Assembly: GCA_030267565.1 (NCBI GenBank) | Contig: BRXU01000027.1 | Location: 667,001 to 731,000, forward strand | From: Pleodorina starrii | Lineage: Eukaryota > Chlorophyta > Chlorophyceae > Chlamydomonadales > Volvocaceae | DNA length: 64,000 nt | Direction: 5' to 3' | Shown here: one piece after another, positions 31,501 through 46,100 of the stretch | Numbering within the stretch: the stretch's first letter is position 1 | Layout of the letters: every line of letters starts with the position of its first letter | Notes under the pieces: generated by a model | The model's input: only the letters and a program-made list of their open reading frames with translations | What the model was told of the DNA's origin: nothing | Databases searched by the model: none | Translations under genes and position numbers: made by a program

Positions 31501-34009
31501 GCCTCCCGCTTCCGGCTGCTCGGCGGCCCCGGCGCGCGCGGCGCACCCTCGTCCTCGTCCTCCTCCTCCACCTCCACCTCGTGCTCCTCCTCCTCCGTCT
31601 CAAACTCCTCATCCTCCTCATCCCCGTCGTTGCTCCTCCTCCGCCTGCCTCCTCTCCCCCTTCCGCCTCCTCCCCGCCCCCGTCCGCCTCCCCGTCCCCG
31701 CCCCCTCCCCCTCCCCCGCCCGCTCCTCCCCTCCGCCCTGCCTCCTCTCCCTCGCCCGCCACCGCCTCGCCCTCCTCCCCTTCCGCCCTCCTCCTCCTCC
31801 TCCTCATCCTCGTCACCGCCTCCACCGGGGCTGCCCGGCGGCGCACCATTCACGAGCGCCGCCGTGGCTGCCATGAGCGCGGCGGCGGGCGAGTCCGGCT
31901 CCGGCACGCCCCAGCCGGGCGGCGGCAGCGGCTGCGGCTTTATCGGCTTGTCCGCCAGGAAGCAGTGCGGGTAGTCGAATACCTTGGAGAACCACTTTTG
32001 GCCGATGGCCACCTTGAGCAACAGAACCACCTCCGTCACGCGGCCCGCCTTGAACTCGTTGATGGCGCGGTCGAGGAACAGGCCCTGCGGATGCGGATGT
32101 GGGGAAGGAGGAAGGGGGAAGGGGAAAAGGTTCGGAGTGCAGTGGGTCTTTGGAGTGCTATGGATCGGAAGCATGGAGAGAGGCGCCTGAGAGCGGTTTC
32201 ATGCGCGCCGAGCATCCCTCTCCCTCCTCCCCCGACCGCGCCGCGCTTCCCCGCCCACCATCTCTCAGGCGCAGCTCTTAATCACCCTTGATCCACCCAC
32301 CCCATCCCTCTCGTTTCTATCCAGCCCAGCCCAGCCCAGCTCCCACCTGCAGCATGTTGTTGCCGTGCATGCCCACCGGCGGGAACACGTACACGCGGCC
32401 CGCCCAGGGGTTGCCCGGCTGCAGACCGTCGTCCTCTGCGCTGTAGAAGCGGGTCGACTGGACGCCCACCTGGTTGGCGGCGGGAGGGGAGGGGGCCGAG
32501 CAGCGAGGGAGGGAGGGAGGGACAGGTAGGACAGCGCTAGCTGGCAGGCTGGAACGTCGACAGGGTGCAGGGAGGGAGGGAGGGAGGGAGGGAGGTGAGG
32601 AGGGGGGACGAAGCTGGAGGAGAGGGATCCGGTCCCTGGGAGGGCTGTGATGGACACTGGGACCACGATGGGGATGATCATGGGGATGGGGGTGGTAATG
32701 ATGGTGAGGATGATCTCTGGGAGCCAGCCAGCCTCCTGAATCACCTGTACCCATCTTGTCATGGGGGTGAGAGATCGGCAGACAACGGCGCTGAGCCCTC
32801 CTTCCCCTCCCCTCACCTCCACTACAATGGTACGCCTCCCCTCCCCTCTTTCCCCTCTTCATTACAGCCCCTTCCTTCTCTCTCCACACCCCCACGCCCT
32901 TTTAATTACCCCCCCCCCCCACCGCTCCGGCCTATACGTGGATAACCCCCACGGCCTCTCTACACGCGGCAGAGGTCGCACCTGCGCCAGCTCATCGCTG
33001 CAGGGGTCCAGGTCGATGACGCCGCCGAAGAGGCGCCTGACGCCCGCCACGACGTGATACGGCGTGCGGTAGAACTCCGAGTCGGGGCTGACGTAGTCGC
33101 GCCAGTCGGCGCAGGCGGCGCGGTAGGAGTCGGGGAGGTCCTTGGACAGCACGCTCTCCACCAGCCGGTGCGTCAGCGGCACGCCGGTTTCCTGGCTGAT
33201 TAGGTTGGCCTTGACCCACGTCTTGATGGCCTTGCGAGGCTCCAGGCCCACGAGCGCGCGGACCTGGCGGATGGGGCGGCCCGGGGGGAAGGAGCAGGGG
33301 AGCGGGTTTTGGGGTGGGCGAGGGCGGGATTTAGAGAGCGTGGCGGGCGGGCGGGAGGAGGCGGTGAAGCGGCTGGCGTGATAACCCCCGGGGTATTGCG
33401 GGCGTGGAGCCTGGTGGCGAGGGCTGTTGAGCGGGGAAAGGTCGCAGTGGATTCAACTGCCAGCATGTCGCGTGCGGCCGCCCTGCGGCTTTGCGCGCTC
33501 CAGGGCCTCGGGCTGTTGCCGAGAGGGAGCACAGGCAGCTTTCCGCGCGGACAGCGCACGGGGCGCCAACGCGCACAGTGGCACCCTATATTAAATCTGG
33601 GTCGTATGGATGCAATAGAGCGCTCCATGGCTGCCGATAAACAGAAATTGCCTGACGCGCCCATGGGCCACGCCCACACCAACGCCCCTCCAGCCAGCAC
33701 CCAACGTGCCTGGCGCTCGCTGGTAGGCAGAGCTATCGTTGGAGGGAAGATTTTCGCAAGCTTTGTGGCCGCCAAGAGGCGCAGAGCTTGTCGGGGGCCG
33801 AACCCAAAGTCCGCCTTGGTAGAAATGTAGTTTGAGAACGAGTCTGCGCCCGATTTCTTGAAGAGAGCCGTGTCATGTATCACCAGCAAAGCTGCGCCGA
33901 CCTTGAGCCAATTATTGCGCTGGTAATTCGCAACGATTAGCGTCTCGCATCCCTCCAGGTCCTCAGGATCCCTGCGGACCACCTCCACGGCTGACAGCAA
34001 GATATCCAT
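28503..34009 (-). CDS. Dam-like (phage N6-adenine methyltransferase fold) protein with giant low-complexity insertion, about 1428 aa
   Basis: Predicted exons are 34009-33710, 33263-32982, 32469-32347 and 32084-28503. Residues 30-125 resemble the N-terminal helical domain of phage-type proteins (ALLVIHDTALFKKSGADSF, then PTSERQ|VRALVGLEP). Residues about 150-285 match the DNA N-6-adenine-methyltransferase (Dam, phage type) family: FYRTPYHVVAGVRRLFGGVIDLDPCSDE, FYSAEDDGL, WAGRVYVFPPVG, then VVLLLKVAIGQKWF. The family's NPPY/DPPY catalytic motif is FPPV here, so methylation activity is doubtful. The last strand of the fold (GSVLVYIGKN) is separated by about 1,100 residues of acidic, RG-rich and poly-Gln sequence (CAG tracts, 29380-31260). 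The first intron needs a GC donor or a two-step alternative. Role unknown. Confidence 0.75.
29380..31260 (-). repeat. CAG/CTG-rich poly-Gln tracts within the methyltransferase-like gene
   Basis: On the coding strand, long CAG runs encode poly-Gln interspersed with imperfect repeats of AAMEQAVMEQAAA type (about 29600-29830). Such tracts are prone to length change. Confidence 0.9.
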
Positions 34010-34602
34010 TCGACTCTAGCTTCAGCTGATAGGAGCAAGAACAGCCGAAGGAGACCGTCTCGGAGTGTGCAGGCGCCCAGTTTCGACGTCAGCAAGGGCT
34101 CCAGCGCCCAAGGGCGCCCATGGGCGCTGTCCTTCAAAAGCTCTGATACTAGCCACCCTGTTGGTGAAAGCTTACGTCTGTCCAAGTCGTTTTGGGATAT
34201 TGCTCAGCCCAGCAGGGACCCAGGGGACTTTCACAGTGTTTTCAAAGTGCACTCCCAAGCCAACGAAAATGGACTCTTATTCTATTATTGTATCACCTAC
34301 GGTATTCGCATATGCACAAAACACGAGGGCCTTTGGTGTGCTGCCTGCCCCGAGATAACGACATATCAGGGTGTCGATGTACTGTGCAGTTGTCCGTCGC
34401 TAGATGGTTTTTCAAATTGCGTTTGTTACAAGATATATAATCGTCGACAAGGAAGCGGTCATGCTGCGACGACCGACCTATGCAAGCAAGAAGCCCTCCC
34501 AGTAATCAAAAAGCGACCCGAGCCTCGGCGTCGAATTTCACAAAACGCCACGCAATAACACGGGGTTATCCATCCCGGTAGGATCTCCGTGACTATCCGT
34601 GG
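34010..34602. other. Intergenic; kinase 3' UTR and poly(A) signal
   Basis: TGTAA on the minus strand at 34426-34430 lies about 170 bases beyond the kinase stop and is the likely poly(A) signal. The rest is the promoter side of the methyltransferase-like gene. Confidence 0.6.
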
Positions 34603-37600
34603 CTATCTGCTGGCGGGGAGCACGTCCGTGGGCTCCAGCAGCCCCTGTTGTTGCAGTGATAGCACCGTCCTGCAGAGCTCCTGCGCGACAACCGACACGG
34701 CAGGCCGCTGCCGAGCGTCGTGCATGCAGCACCACAGCCCCAGCTTCAGCAGACGCTCCGCCACCTTCATGTCCCACCCGCCCGCCGTTGCGTCCACCAC
34801 CTAAAAACCAGATAAGGGGAAGGGGAAGTGGGCCGCCAGGGGCCGCAGTTGAACAGCAGAGGGGCGGGCAGAGAAGGCAGGACAGCTTGGACGCCACGGC
34901 TACGGCCCAAAAGTGTTAGGGCAGGTAATGAGTGGGTGGCTTTCACCCATACGGTGGTTTCGGCGCCGGCTCCTCCGAAACCAGAGACCCACAAGCAAGC
35001 CGCCTGCCCGCCCGGCGCTCAGCGTTTACCATTACCGGTACTCCCACGAGCAACACCCGCTGCATCTGCCTTCAGGTGTAAAATGCCGTACATACATCTG
35101 CATCTGTCGGGCCGCACTGACCGACCCAACAAGAGCACGATGCTGCGTGTCCCGTGTCGTACAAAACCCACCAGACCACAAAACCCACCTCCGGCAGCGT
35201 GCACTTTTCCAGCGCCTCCTGCACCTGCCTCACAATGTCCCGCGGGTCCTTTCCAAGCACCAGCTGCAGCAGACACAGCCCCAGCGCCCAGGTGTCGGTG
35301 GCGGGGCTGATCAGGCCGGCGGTCTTGTACTCGGGAGCCAGGTAGGCCCACGTGCCGACAGCGCTGTCGTCGGCGGCGCGGCTGGCGCCTGACGTTGGGG
35401 AGGAGCAACAGCGGTTTTCGTTTTCGCATCTTGGTCCAAATGGGTGGATTTGGGTCCAAACCAAGAAATGGGTTTCCAAGGGTGCTTGAAGGGTACTATT
35501 TCGTAGATGAGATGAGAGGCGGGCGGTGGGCGCAGGGGGGGGTGGGAGGCGGATGTGGACTGCGGAGAGGGGCCCAGCAGAGGGGCATGGTCGGGAGCGA
35601 GCGCCGGGGCGGCTTGCCCAGGCTGGGGGGGAGGAGCTTTTCGGGGATGCACTGCGTTCTTGGTACTGGTTGCGGCACAACCACAGCCGGGGTGAGAGGA
35701 AGGATTGGAGCCTGGGAAGGCGCAGCATCTGTGCCCGCTGCCAGCCTACGCGCCGCCATTCCAGGTATCGTACCGTACCGTACCGCACGGCATCATGGCC
35801 GAAACGCCGCAACAATCCCCCGCCCGCCCTCCCTCCCTCCACAAACTCCGCGCCACTAGCCACCAGCCGCCAGCCGGGGGACCCCAGCTGACAAGCCTCC
35901 AAGCCTCCAAACCTCCCGCCGCCCGGCCCACCCGCTCTGATCCCGCCCTGAAGCCCCGCGCGTGGCCATCCCCCCCCCCCCACCCCCCCACCCGCCCTCC
36001 ACCCACCCACCCACCCACCCGCCCTCCACCCATCCAGCGCCGCCAGCCCAATGTCCCCCAGCTTGGCGTCCAAGTTCGCGTCCAGGAACATGTTCGCTGG
36101 CTTGATGTCCCGGTGGATGATCCCCAGGCTGTGCAGGTAGGCTAGCGCGTCACACATCTGGGCGGCGATGCGCACACGAACCGGCCACAGCAGCGGAGGC
36201 GTGGGCGGCGTCTGCGGGGCCCGCGAGGAGGCCGGGGGAGGGGGTCGGGCGCAAGGGAGGACAGGCGGGCGGGTCGGGCGGGCGGGTGCGGCTTGGGTGG
36301 GATCGGAATGTGGTGAAGGCCGTTGTGAGCGAGTGAAAGGGATGGGAGGCGCGGGCCTCCGCGGCGTATGAGACGCGGGCGTTGGGGGGGCAGGCGGCCG
36401 CAGGAGGCACAGCAGTGAGAGGCGGCTGCGGTGACCATACGGACGGGTGCATGGGAGCCGTCGGTGCCCTTCACCGCGCGGGCGTGAGGCGGCCCGAAGA
36501 GGCAGCACAGCCCCCCCCCCGAGGAATGCTGCCACGGCCCCCAAGAGCGCCACCTAAGCCCGGCTCCGCCGCCGCAGCTTCACCCTCGTCTCCGGCCACC
36601 ACTCCGGAGCCCGTCCCGCCCTCCCTCCGGCTCCCAGCTGCTCCTACCCTCCGCAGCAGTCGGTCCTCCAGGTTGCCGTTGGTGAGCAGCTCGTACACCA
36701 GACACTGAGTGCCTCCGTTGTCGCCACCGCCGCCTCCGCCGCTGCCCCCCGGCCCCACGTCCCCCGTGAAACCCAGCAGGCGCACCACGTGCGGGTGGTG
36801 GATGCTGCGGGCAAGACGGATCTCGTTCTTGTACTCGGCTATGCCCTGCAGGCCCTGCGGGTCCAGAACCTGTGCGCGCGGGTGTATGTGCGCGTGCACG
36901 TCACGCGCGTATGTGTACATGAGCGTGTATGTGATCGTGTCTGTGCCTGTGCGTGTGCGTATGTGGCTGGCGCACCGAGGCGACGGCACTAGTAGTAGCA
37001 GCGGCAGGTGAAGGGGGCCGGGAGAGGGGGATCGGCTGGTGGAGTGGTTGTTTGGTGTCCGGGCGTAAAGGAAAGTATTGGGGAGTTTGGGGCGAGTCGG
37101 ACAGCCAAGGATGGCTCTTCAGCTAGGCCTAAATCCAGCCCTTTCCTTTCCTTCTGTGTCACGAGCTGACGATACCCCAACCGCTCCCGGGCTCACGCGC
37201 TCCCCAACCGCTCCCCAACAGAAACGAATCGAACCGCAACGGCGATGGTGATAACAATGGGAATGAGTCCTCAAGCCCCGCGATCCCTCCACCAGTGTAG
37301 TGCAGTGTGGCCCCCCCCCGGCTGGTCCAAACCCCCCCGCGAGACGCCACCCGCCACGCGCCAGACCTTAATGGCAACGGGGGTGTAGTTGATCATGGCG
37401 CGGTACACCTTGCCGAACCCTGCGTGGAGATGAGCGCACGGGGTAGCGGGGAAACGGGGAAACGGGGAAACAGGGTAACGGGTCGGGCGACGGGGCGCAG
37501 GGCGGCGCCTGGGCAGCGGAGGGAGGAGAAGGGGCGGTTGGACCGGACGGACGCCGCTGTGATTGGGGGGAGGCGGAGGCAGAGGGAGAGGTGGTGGTGA

Positions 37601-37966
37601 AGGGCACAGGGGCGCAGGGGCTGCCATCGCATAGCGTGCTCACGAACCTCGCTGCGTCCGTCTCTACTTCGAGCGGCTTCGAATGGCCGCCTCGTGGGGC
37701 CGTGTAACCGACCAAACGGCCGTAGCACGGTGTCCCCAACTGGGTTTTGCGCATGTACAACCCGTCCCTCGATGCCGAGATGAGCGTCCACCGCCCTCAC
37801 GTCCCTCCATGCTGTCCCCGGGAAGGAGATATTGCCGGCGGCTTGTTCGGCACGCTGGCGATCACGACTCACCGCCTTCACCAATGAGGCACAACTTGTG
37901 AAAACCGCCAGTCGCCGCGTACAGCTCAGCCACCCCATACTCCGGAAAGTCTCCAAACCTAGACAT
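34603..37966 (-). CDS. Protein kinase of the plant RLCK/TKL type, 6 exons, 319 aa
   Basis: Predicted exons are 37966-37873, 37419-37367, 36869-36648, 36211-36019, 35388-35189 and 34800-34603, all phases consistent. The protein is almost only a kinase domain. It has GEGGFGKVY (glycine loop, split by intron 1), VAIK (Lys49), the helix C region around EYKNEIRLAR, hinge VYELLTNGNL, HRDIKPAN (Asp158), DIG in place of DFG (Asp176) and LAPE (205-207), so it should be active. The lead-in ELYAATGGF is typical of receptor-like cytoplasmic kinases, and PPLLW before RIAAQMCDALAYLH is a familiar algal pattern. There is no signal peptide or membrane segment. The end of exon 4 (GCGG|GTGGGT) lies in a CCCA-repeat intron and is the least certain junction. 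The start is a short exon with ATGTCTAGG. Confidence 0.85.
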
Positions 37967-38405
37967 CCGTCATATATACTATGTGATCACAGGGCTGGAT
38001 GGCTAGTCTCCAACAAGCAATGTGTAGCTGCTAGGGGCGCAACATGCTTGAGAGCATGTCCAGCTGTCGTCGCCTTAGTCGACAGCTGGAGGGAGTTTCG
38101 ACATGTACGCAATTGTCTAAATGTGGAGGAGGAACTTTAAATTTGAAAGTGAACAAATCGTGTTGCGCTGCAATTTCGGTGCAAAGGCACGCAGACAACC
38201 TCTATGCACCTGTCGATGCTCTTCCCAAATTCAATCCCGTATAGATAATCTTAGCGACCTATCTGCTCTCGGTGCGTGGCGCAGCGAGAGAAATTGGAAG
38301 AAACCCGTTCGTACTTCCAATTCGTGTACGATCTTTGCGCTGCCATCAGCCTTCAACGTTCTACTGACTTGCACATTCGTATCTATAGCTAAGTAGCCAC
38401 GCAAA
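37967..38405. promoter_or_regulatory. Divergent promoter region between kinase and mnmM
   Basis: The two start codons face away from each other across 439 bases of lower-GC sequence. The region should hold both promoters and 5' UTRs; no clear TATA box or other motif was identified. Confidence 0.6.
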
Positions 38406-41162
<2,757 letters not shown>

Positions 41163-43145
41163 TGCTCGGTGACCGCAGCGGCGGGAACCGACTCGGACCG
41201 CGTCCAATTCCTTCGTGTGAAGGGCTGGGCAGGGCTGCATCGCGGCTGCGTCCTTCGTGATTTCGACAAGGTCCGTGCCGGATTGAGGAGTGTCGAGAAG
41301 GGCTGTGCCGGATTGAGGAGTCCGTTTTACGGCGGGCACGACGGTCGCCAACGATGGGCGCCGGCCGGCATGGAACGGCCCGGCAGTGGGGGACGGCCCG
41401 GCATTGCTCTGCGAGTACCACATGCCCTCTCTCATACTGAAGACAAATTTCCTCGAAATCGACGTCGTTCCGGATCTGACATCGCCCTGAAAGCAGTGCC
41501 AGGAGCTCTGTTGCTCACCGCGGGTTTCATCGTCCAGGGACGCAACCATCGCAAGGCAATGCGTCAAGGAGGGGTATTGTAAAACCAAAACACAGGCAGG
41601 AACATGCGACATCTGTGGACAGCTGTACGCAAGGACGCAAGATACACATTCAGTTCAGGACGGGAATGATGTACGCCAAAGCCTAACCGCCAGCAAGTGT
41701 GATGCCGCCGTGCAAACTGCCGGAACACAGCCGCCGCCACCGCCACCGCACCGCGACAGCAGGACGCTTCCCCCAGCCAGCAATGCGCCTGCGTAGCTTG
41801 ACATGAGGTCATGCATGTCTGAATCAGATGCATAATGCAAGACCATGTCGCTCGCGACCTGGAGTGTCGCAACCAGGTACCGCCTGCAGCGCCGTGTTGG
41901 TTTCGGCGCGGCAGCCGGCGAAACCCTGGCGAACCCGACCCACTGGCATGATTGCGGGGGTACCGTAATGACAGTGCTGGCCTGACGTTGAGTGGCCCCC
42001 TCCGAGGGCCGCCTGCTTCCAACGTCACAAGACGTAGAGAATTCGCCCGTAAGAGAGATGTAGCGAATTCGCCATTTATCCCGGCCCCTCCCTACACCCC
42101 CCCACATATAAGCAGGCGGGCTGGCGCAAGCCGTCGCCAGTCCGGTCGCCCAACGGGCAGTTCGGGCCGCAGTGTCGCAGCGCCCTGCATTCCAGTTCTT
42201 GCCGACGACGCCCGCCGGCGACGGGCATTCCACGCAGCGCACACACACACACACACACACAGTGCCGAAGCCAAGCGGTCTGCGCTGCCGCTCAGAGTTC
42301 TGTTGATATCGTGCCGTTGACATCGGTCGGCTGCGCGCACGGGTGGCGGCGTATGCGGGGAGGTGCCCCTGCGCCTCGTGGGCGGTCCACCCACCAGGTG
42401 CCCATCCTATGGCCACGCGCGAGCTGCACCGTCCCCCCATCCCCTTTTGCGACGGCCCCACCGCCACGCCAAACCCACATTGACGCGCTCGGAAGCCTCA
42501 AGCCGCGTCGGCCCTGCGTGTGCCCGTATGCCCGTTAGTGCCTGTACATGACCAGTCCCTGCCCGCAAGCCTCCCTGCGGAAACGAACACCGAGCCCTGC
42601 GTTCGAGGAGACCCCCTCAGCCGCGGCTCCGGCCGCGAGCCATTTATGACGGAGCCATTTACGGTATGACGAGTCAAGTTATGACGTTCCAGCCCTCAAA
42701 TCGCAGGTGTCACAGGCGATGGATATACGTGAGACGAGCTGTGGAGAGTGAGCCAGCACGAGCGAGGCGGGGCTGCAGCCTTCATCAGCCCCTGGCGGCA
42801 TTGGCTGGGCTCCAAGCCTGCGGCGCGGCGCGGCGCCTGCCTGCGCGGGGTCAGGGTCTCGACGTGGCGGAGACCGGGGGGAGGGGGGCGCCGCAGCCCC
42901 ACAATCACCCGCCACACCGCCCGTACTGTACACGTTAGGAAATATAATACCGGTAATCGCGTGCGGGTTCAGATCACCCAAAGCGGCTGCTGCGATGGAG
43001 AGAGTCCAGACGCCGAGCGAGCGCGTGAGGGGCCTGTCCTCCGAGAGTTGCACGTCGACGAGGAGGGCCATCAGCAGCTCGCGTGTGAGGGTGCGTGCGT
43101 GCGTGCGTGTGTGTTTGTGTGGAAAGGGGTTGGGGGAGGGCCCTC
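41163..43145. other. 3' flanks of two convergent genes; no further gene seen
   Basis: 41163-41582 is the mnmM 3' UTR. The rest has no supported gene; an (AC)12 microsatellite lies at 42238-42261. The minus-strand gene ending at 43146 has no nearby TGTAA that I can see. Confidence 0.55.
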
Positions 43146-46100
43146 CTACCCAAGCGCCGCAGACTGCTGCGCCCACCCCAGCAGCACCTGCCGGAGCGCC
43201 TGAATGGCCGCCTCACGGGTGGGCCCCCAGCTCGACGCCGCAATCTGCAGACACACACCAAAGCAGAGAGGGCCGCAAACGAGCTGACAGGTAGGCAAGG
43301 AGCCGCAGCGAGTGTGTCCCACCCACCCACCCATCCACCCACCCACCCATGCGATCCATGCGGTGGTGGTAAGGTTCCAGGCGTGTAGCCTAGTCCTTGC
43401 TGGGTCCGTTTGCCCTCAGACTGGAGGGCGGTTGTCACCTCTGTCGGTTACTTGGCCGCGGCTCTTCTCTCTCACCACCCACCCGCCCACCCGCTCGCCG
43501 CATCCGCTCACCTGCGCCTCCCGGTACCCGGTCACCTGCCAACACGACCCACAGCCGGCTGCACGACAGGCCGCCCCGCAGTCCGCTCCCAGCGCCTCCG
43601 CCTGCGGCAGCGCCCACTGGTCGATGCGCACCGTCATCTCGCTCCCCACCGTCTGCCACTCGCGGCTCACGGGGGCTGGCGCCAGGCCGCCGGCGCCAGC
43701 ACCGCTGCCTTGGGCCCGCGGGCTGGATACGGCTGCCGCCGCCGCCGCCGCCGCCGTCGCCGTCGCCGTCGCCCCCAAACCGCCTGTTTGTACCGGCAGC
43801 GGCCTATGCGGCGGTTGCGCCGGCTGCGACACCCGGGCGCCCGACGCGGGCTTGGGCCGCAGGTGCGGCGGCAGCTCCGTCACGCGTTTCACGCGGCCGC
43901 CGCAGGCGGCGCCCTTCAGCCGGTCGTAGCCACTGCCGTCCGGCCCCACGGAAGACAGGGCCCTGCTACAGCTGCCGCCTCCGCCACCGTCGCCGTCGCC
44001 GCTGGCGCTGCTAACCACGCAGCTGCCGCCGCTGAAGTAGCAGGAGCTGCCGCCGCTGCCAGCGAGCGAGTGGGCGGCGGCTGTGGCGCTGCTGTGCGCC
44101 GCGGTGTCGCTGACACAGCCCTGTGGATGCGACTGCAATGACGCCGGCGGCGATGGATCCGGAGATGGCTGGGGCAGGTCGTCTGTGGCCGGCAAGACGC
44201 TGGGCAGGGGCAGGGGCAGGGGCAGGCCGCATGAGTCGCCGGGAGCGATGCTGGGGTGCGGCCAGGAGCCGGAACCGCACAGCAGCCGCGACCCGAGGTC
44301 CATGGACAGGGTCGGAGGAGCACGGGCTGCACCCTGCTGCTGTTGGTGCTGCTGTTGGTGGTGGTGCTGCTGGTGGTGGTGCTGCTGCTGCTGTTGGCAC
44401 TGCTGCTGTTGGTGCTGCTGCTGCTGTTGATAATGGTGCTGGTAATGCAGCTGTTCCAGCTGTTGCTGCCGCTGCTGTTGATGGCGGTGCCGGTGCTTCA
44501 GTGGCCTCTGCTGCGGGGCGGCTCCCAGGTGCTGGCCCCCCAGGCGCATCGGGCTCATCCCTATTGCGCCACGCGGCGGCGGCGCCAGGTGCTGCCCAGC
44601 GCCTGCTGGGGACAGAGCCCCCCCGGCAGCCTGCTCCCGACGAAGCGCTCCAGCCGGCTGTCTCCCGCCACTGCCGCCGGCCGCCCCAGCTCCCGAGCCG
44701 CCCTTGCCGCTGCTCTCCGGCCGCTGCTGCCCAGGGTTGCCGGTACCCCGCTGGCAGGCCTCTGCGGGCCGCGCCTGCCGTGGCTGCTGTGCCTGCTGTG
44801 GCTTTGGCAGCGGCTGCGCCGACGGTGGCTGCTGCTGCTGCGGCTGCGCCGACTGTGGCGGCTGTTGCGCCTGCTGCGGCTGCTGTGGCGGCTGCTGCGG
44901 CTGCTGTGGCGGCTGCTGCGGCTGCTGTGGCGGCTGCTGCGGCTGCTGCGCCGGCTGCTGCGGCTGCTGCGCCGGCTGCTGCGGCTGCTGCGCCGGCTGC
45001 TGCGCCGGCTGCGCCGGCTGCTGCGGCTGCGCCGACGCCGGCCGCAGGTTGCAGCGCCAGTGCATGCCGCGGTGGGCCTCGGACCTGACGGGCGCCTGGC
45101 GGTAGTGCTCCGACGCCACAACGCCCACGCTGCCGTCCGCGCCGCGCCGCGTCTCCGCCGCATCCCACAGCGACGCCAGCACCAACTCTGCGCTGTCCGC
45201 GCCGAGCTCCGCCACCGTCTCCGCGTCGAGGTCCACGTTCGCGACCTGACGCAGGCCCGCCAGTACCTCCGCCAGTGGCACCGGCTGTGGGTCCTTCGCG
45301 ATGAGTTGCGGCCGCAGCTTCATGCGCAGGTACATGCGCGTGCGGCACAGGATCTCCCGCAGGCGCGGGGCCTGGCCTGCGGGCCACTTGGCCTGCGCGG
45401 GACCAAGGGTTGTTTTAGGGTTTTAGTGTCCTTGGGTTTTAGGGTTTTAGGGTTGTTTTGGTGTCCTTGGGTGTTATCGGCGGCATGCGGTTGTGCGAGC
45501 ATGGGTAGCGGCGAGCAGGCGGGTCGGTCGGTCGGTTGGTCGCGACGAAAGGTACGATGAGAGGGGTAGGGCAGCCTTCCCCTTCCCAGAGGGCACAGCG
45601 CCAACTCCAGCGCTCGACCAACCCAGGCTGGAGCGGGGGCGACCGTCATCCCAACCAGCCACATCTTTCCAACCAGGCGGCGTGAAGGGTACTTACTCCG
45701 GAGAGGGCTGGCACGTACCACCCCACCCCAATACACGTGCCTCGCCCGCTCCCTCGCCTGAGGCCCCGACTCGACCCGACCCAACCCGCTATGCGGCCCG
45801 TGCAACGGCAAGACCCTGGGACCCGGGCTAAGCCACCACAACGCCCGCCCACCTTATGCACCCCCACAGCAGCAGCCACCCCTCCCTCCCTCCCCCCCTC
45901 CCTCCCTCAGCTCCATTACCACATTGCACCCTCGGCCCCTCCCCAACCCAACCGCACGGCGCCCTGACCTCATCCACGCCGCCCGCCACCAGCGGCCCGC
46001 GCTTGCGCTCGCCGCCCCTCCCCTCCCGCAGCTCCGGCTCCTCCAATCCAACTGGCCCATCCGCCGCCTCCGCCGCCGCCGCCGCAGCTGCTCTCGCCGG

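Noticed and set aside
29379..32291. Plus-strand frames of 297-511 codons (poly-Leu, poly-Cys, poly-Pro)
   Set aside because: They are antisense shadows of the CAG- and GCC-rich methyltransferase-like gene.
44011..45560. Alternative long frames on both strands (Ala-, Trp/Cys- and Leu-rich)
   Set aside because: Shadows of the Gln-rich exon 3 of the unrecognised gene; only the chosen frame joins conserved-looking islands across splice sites.
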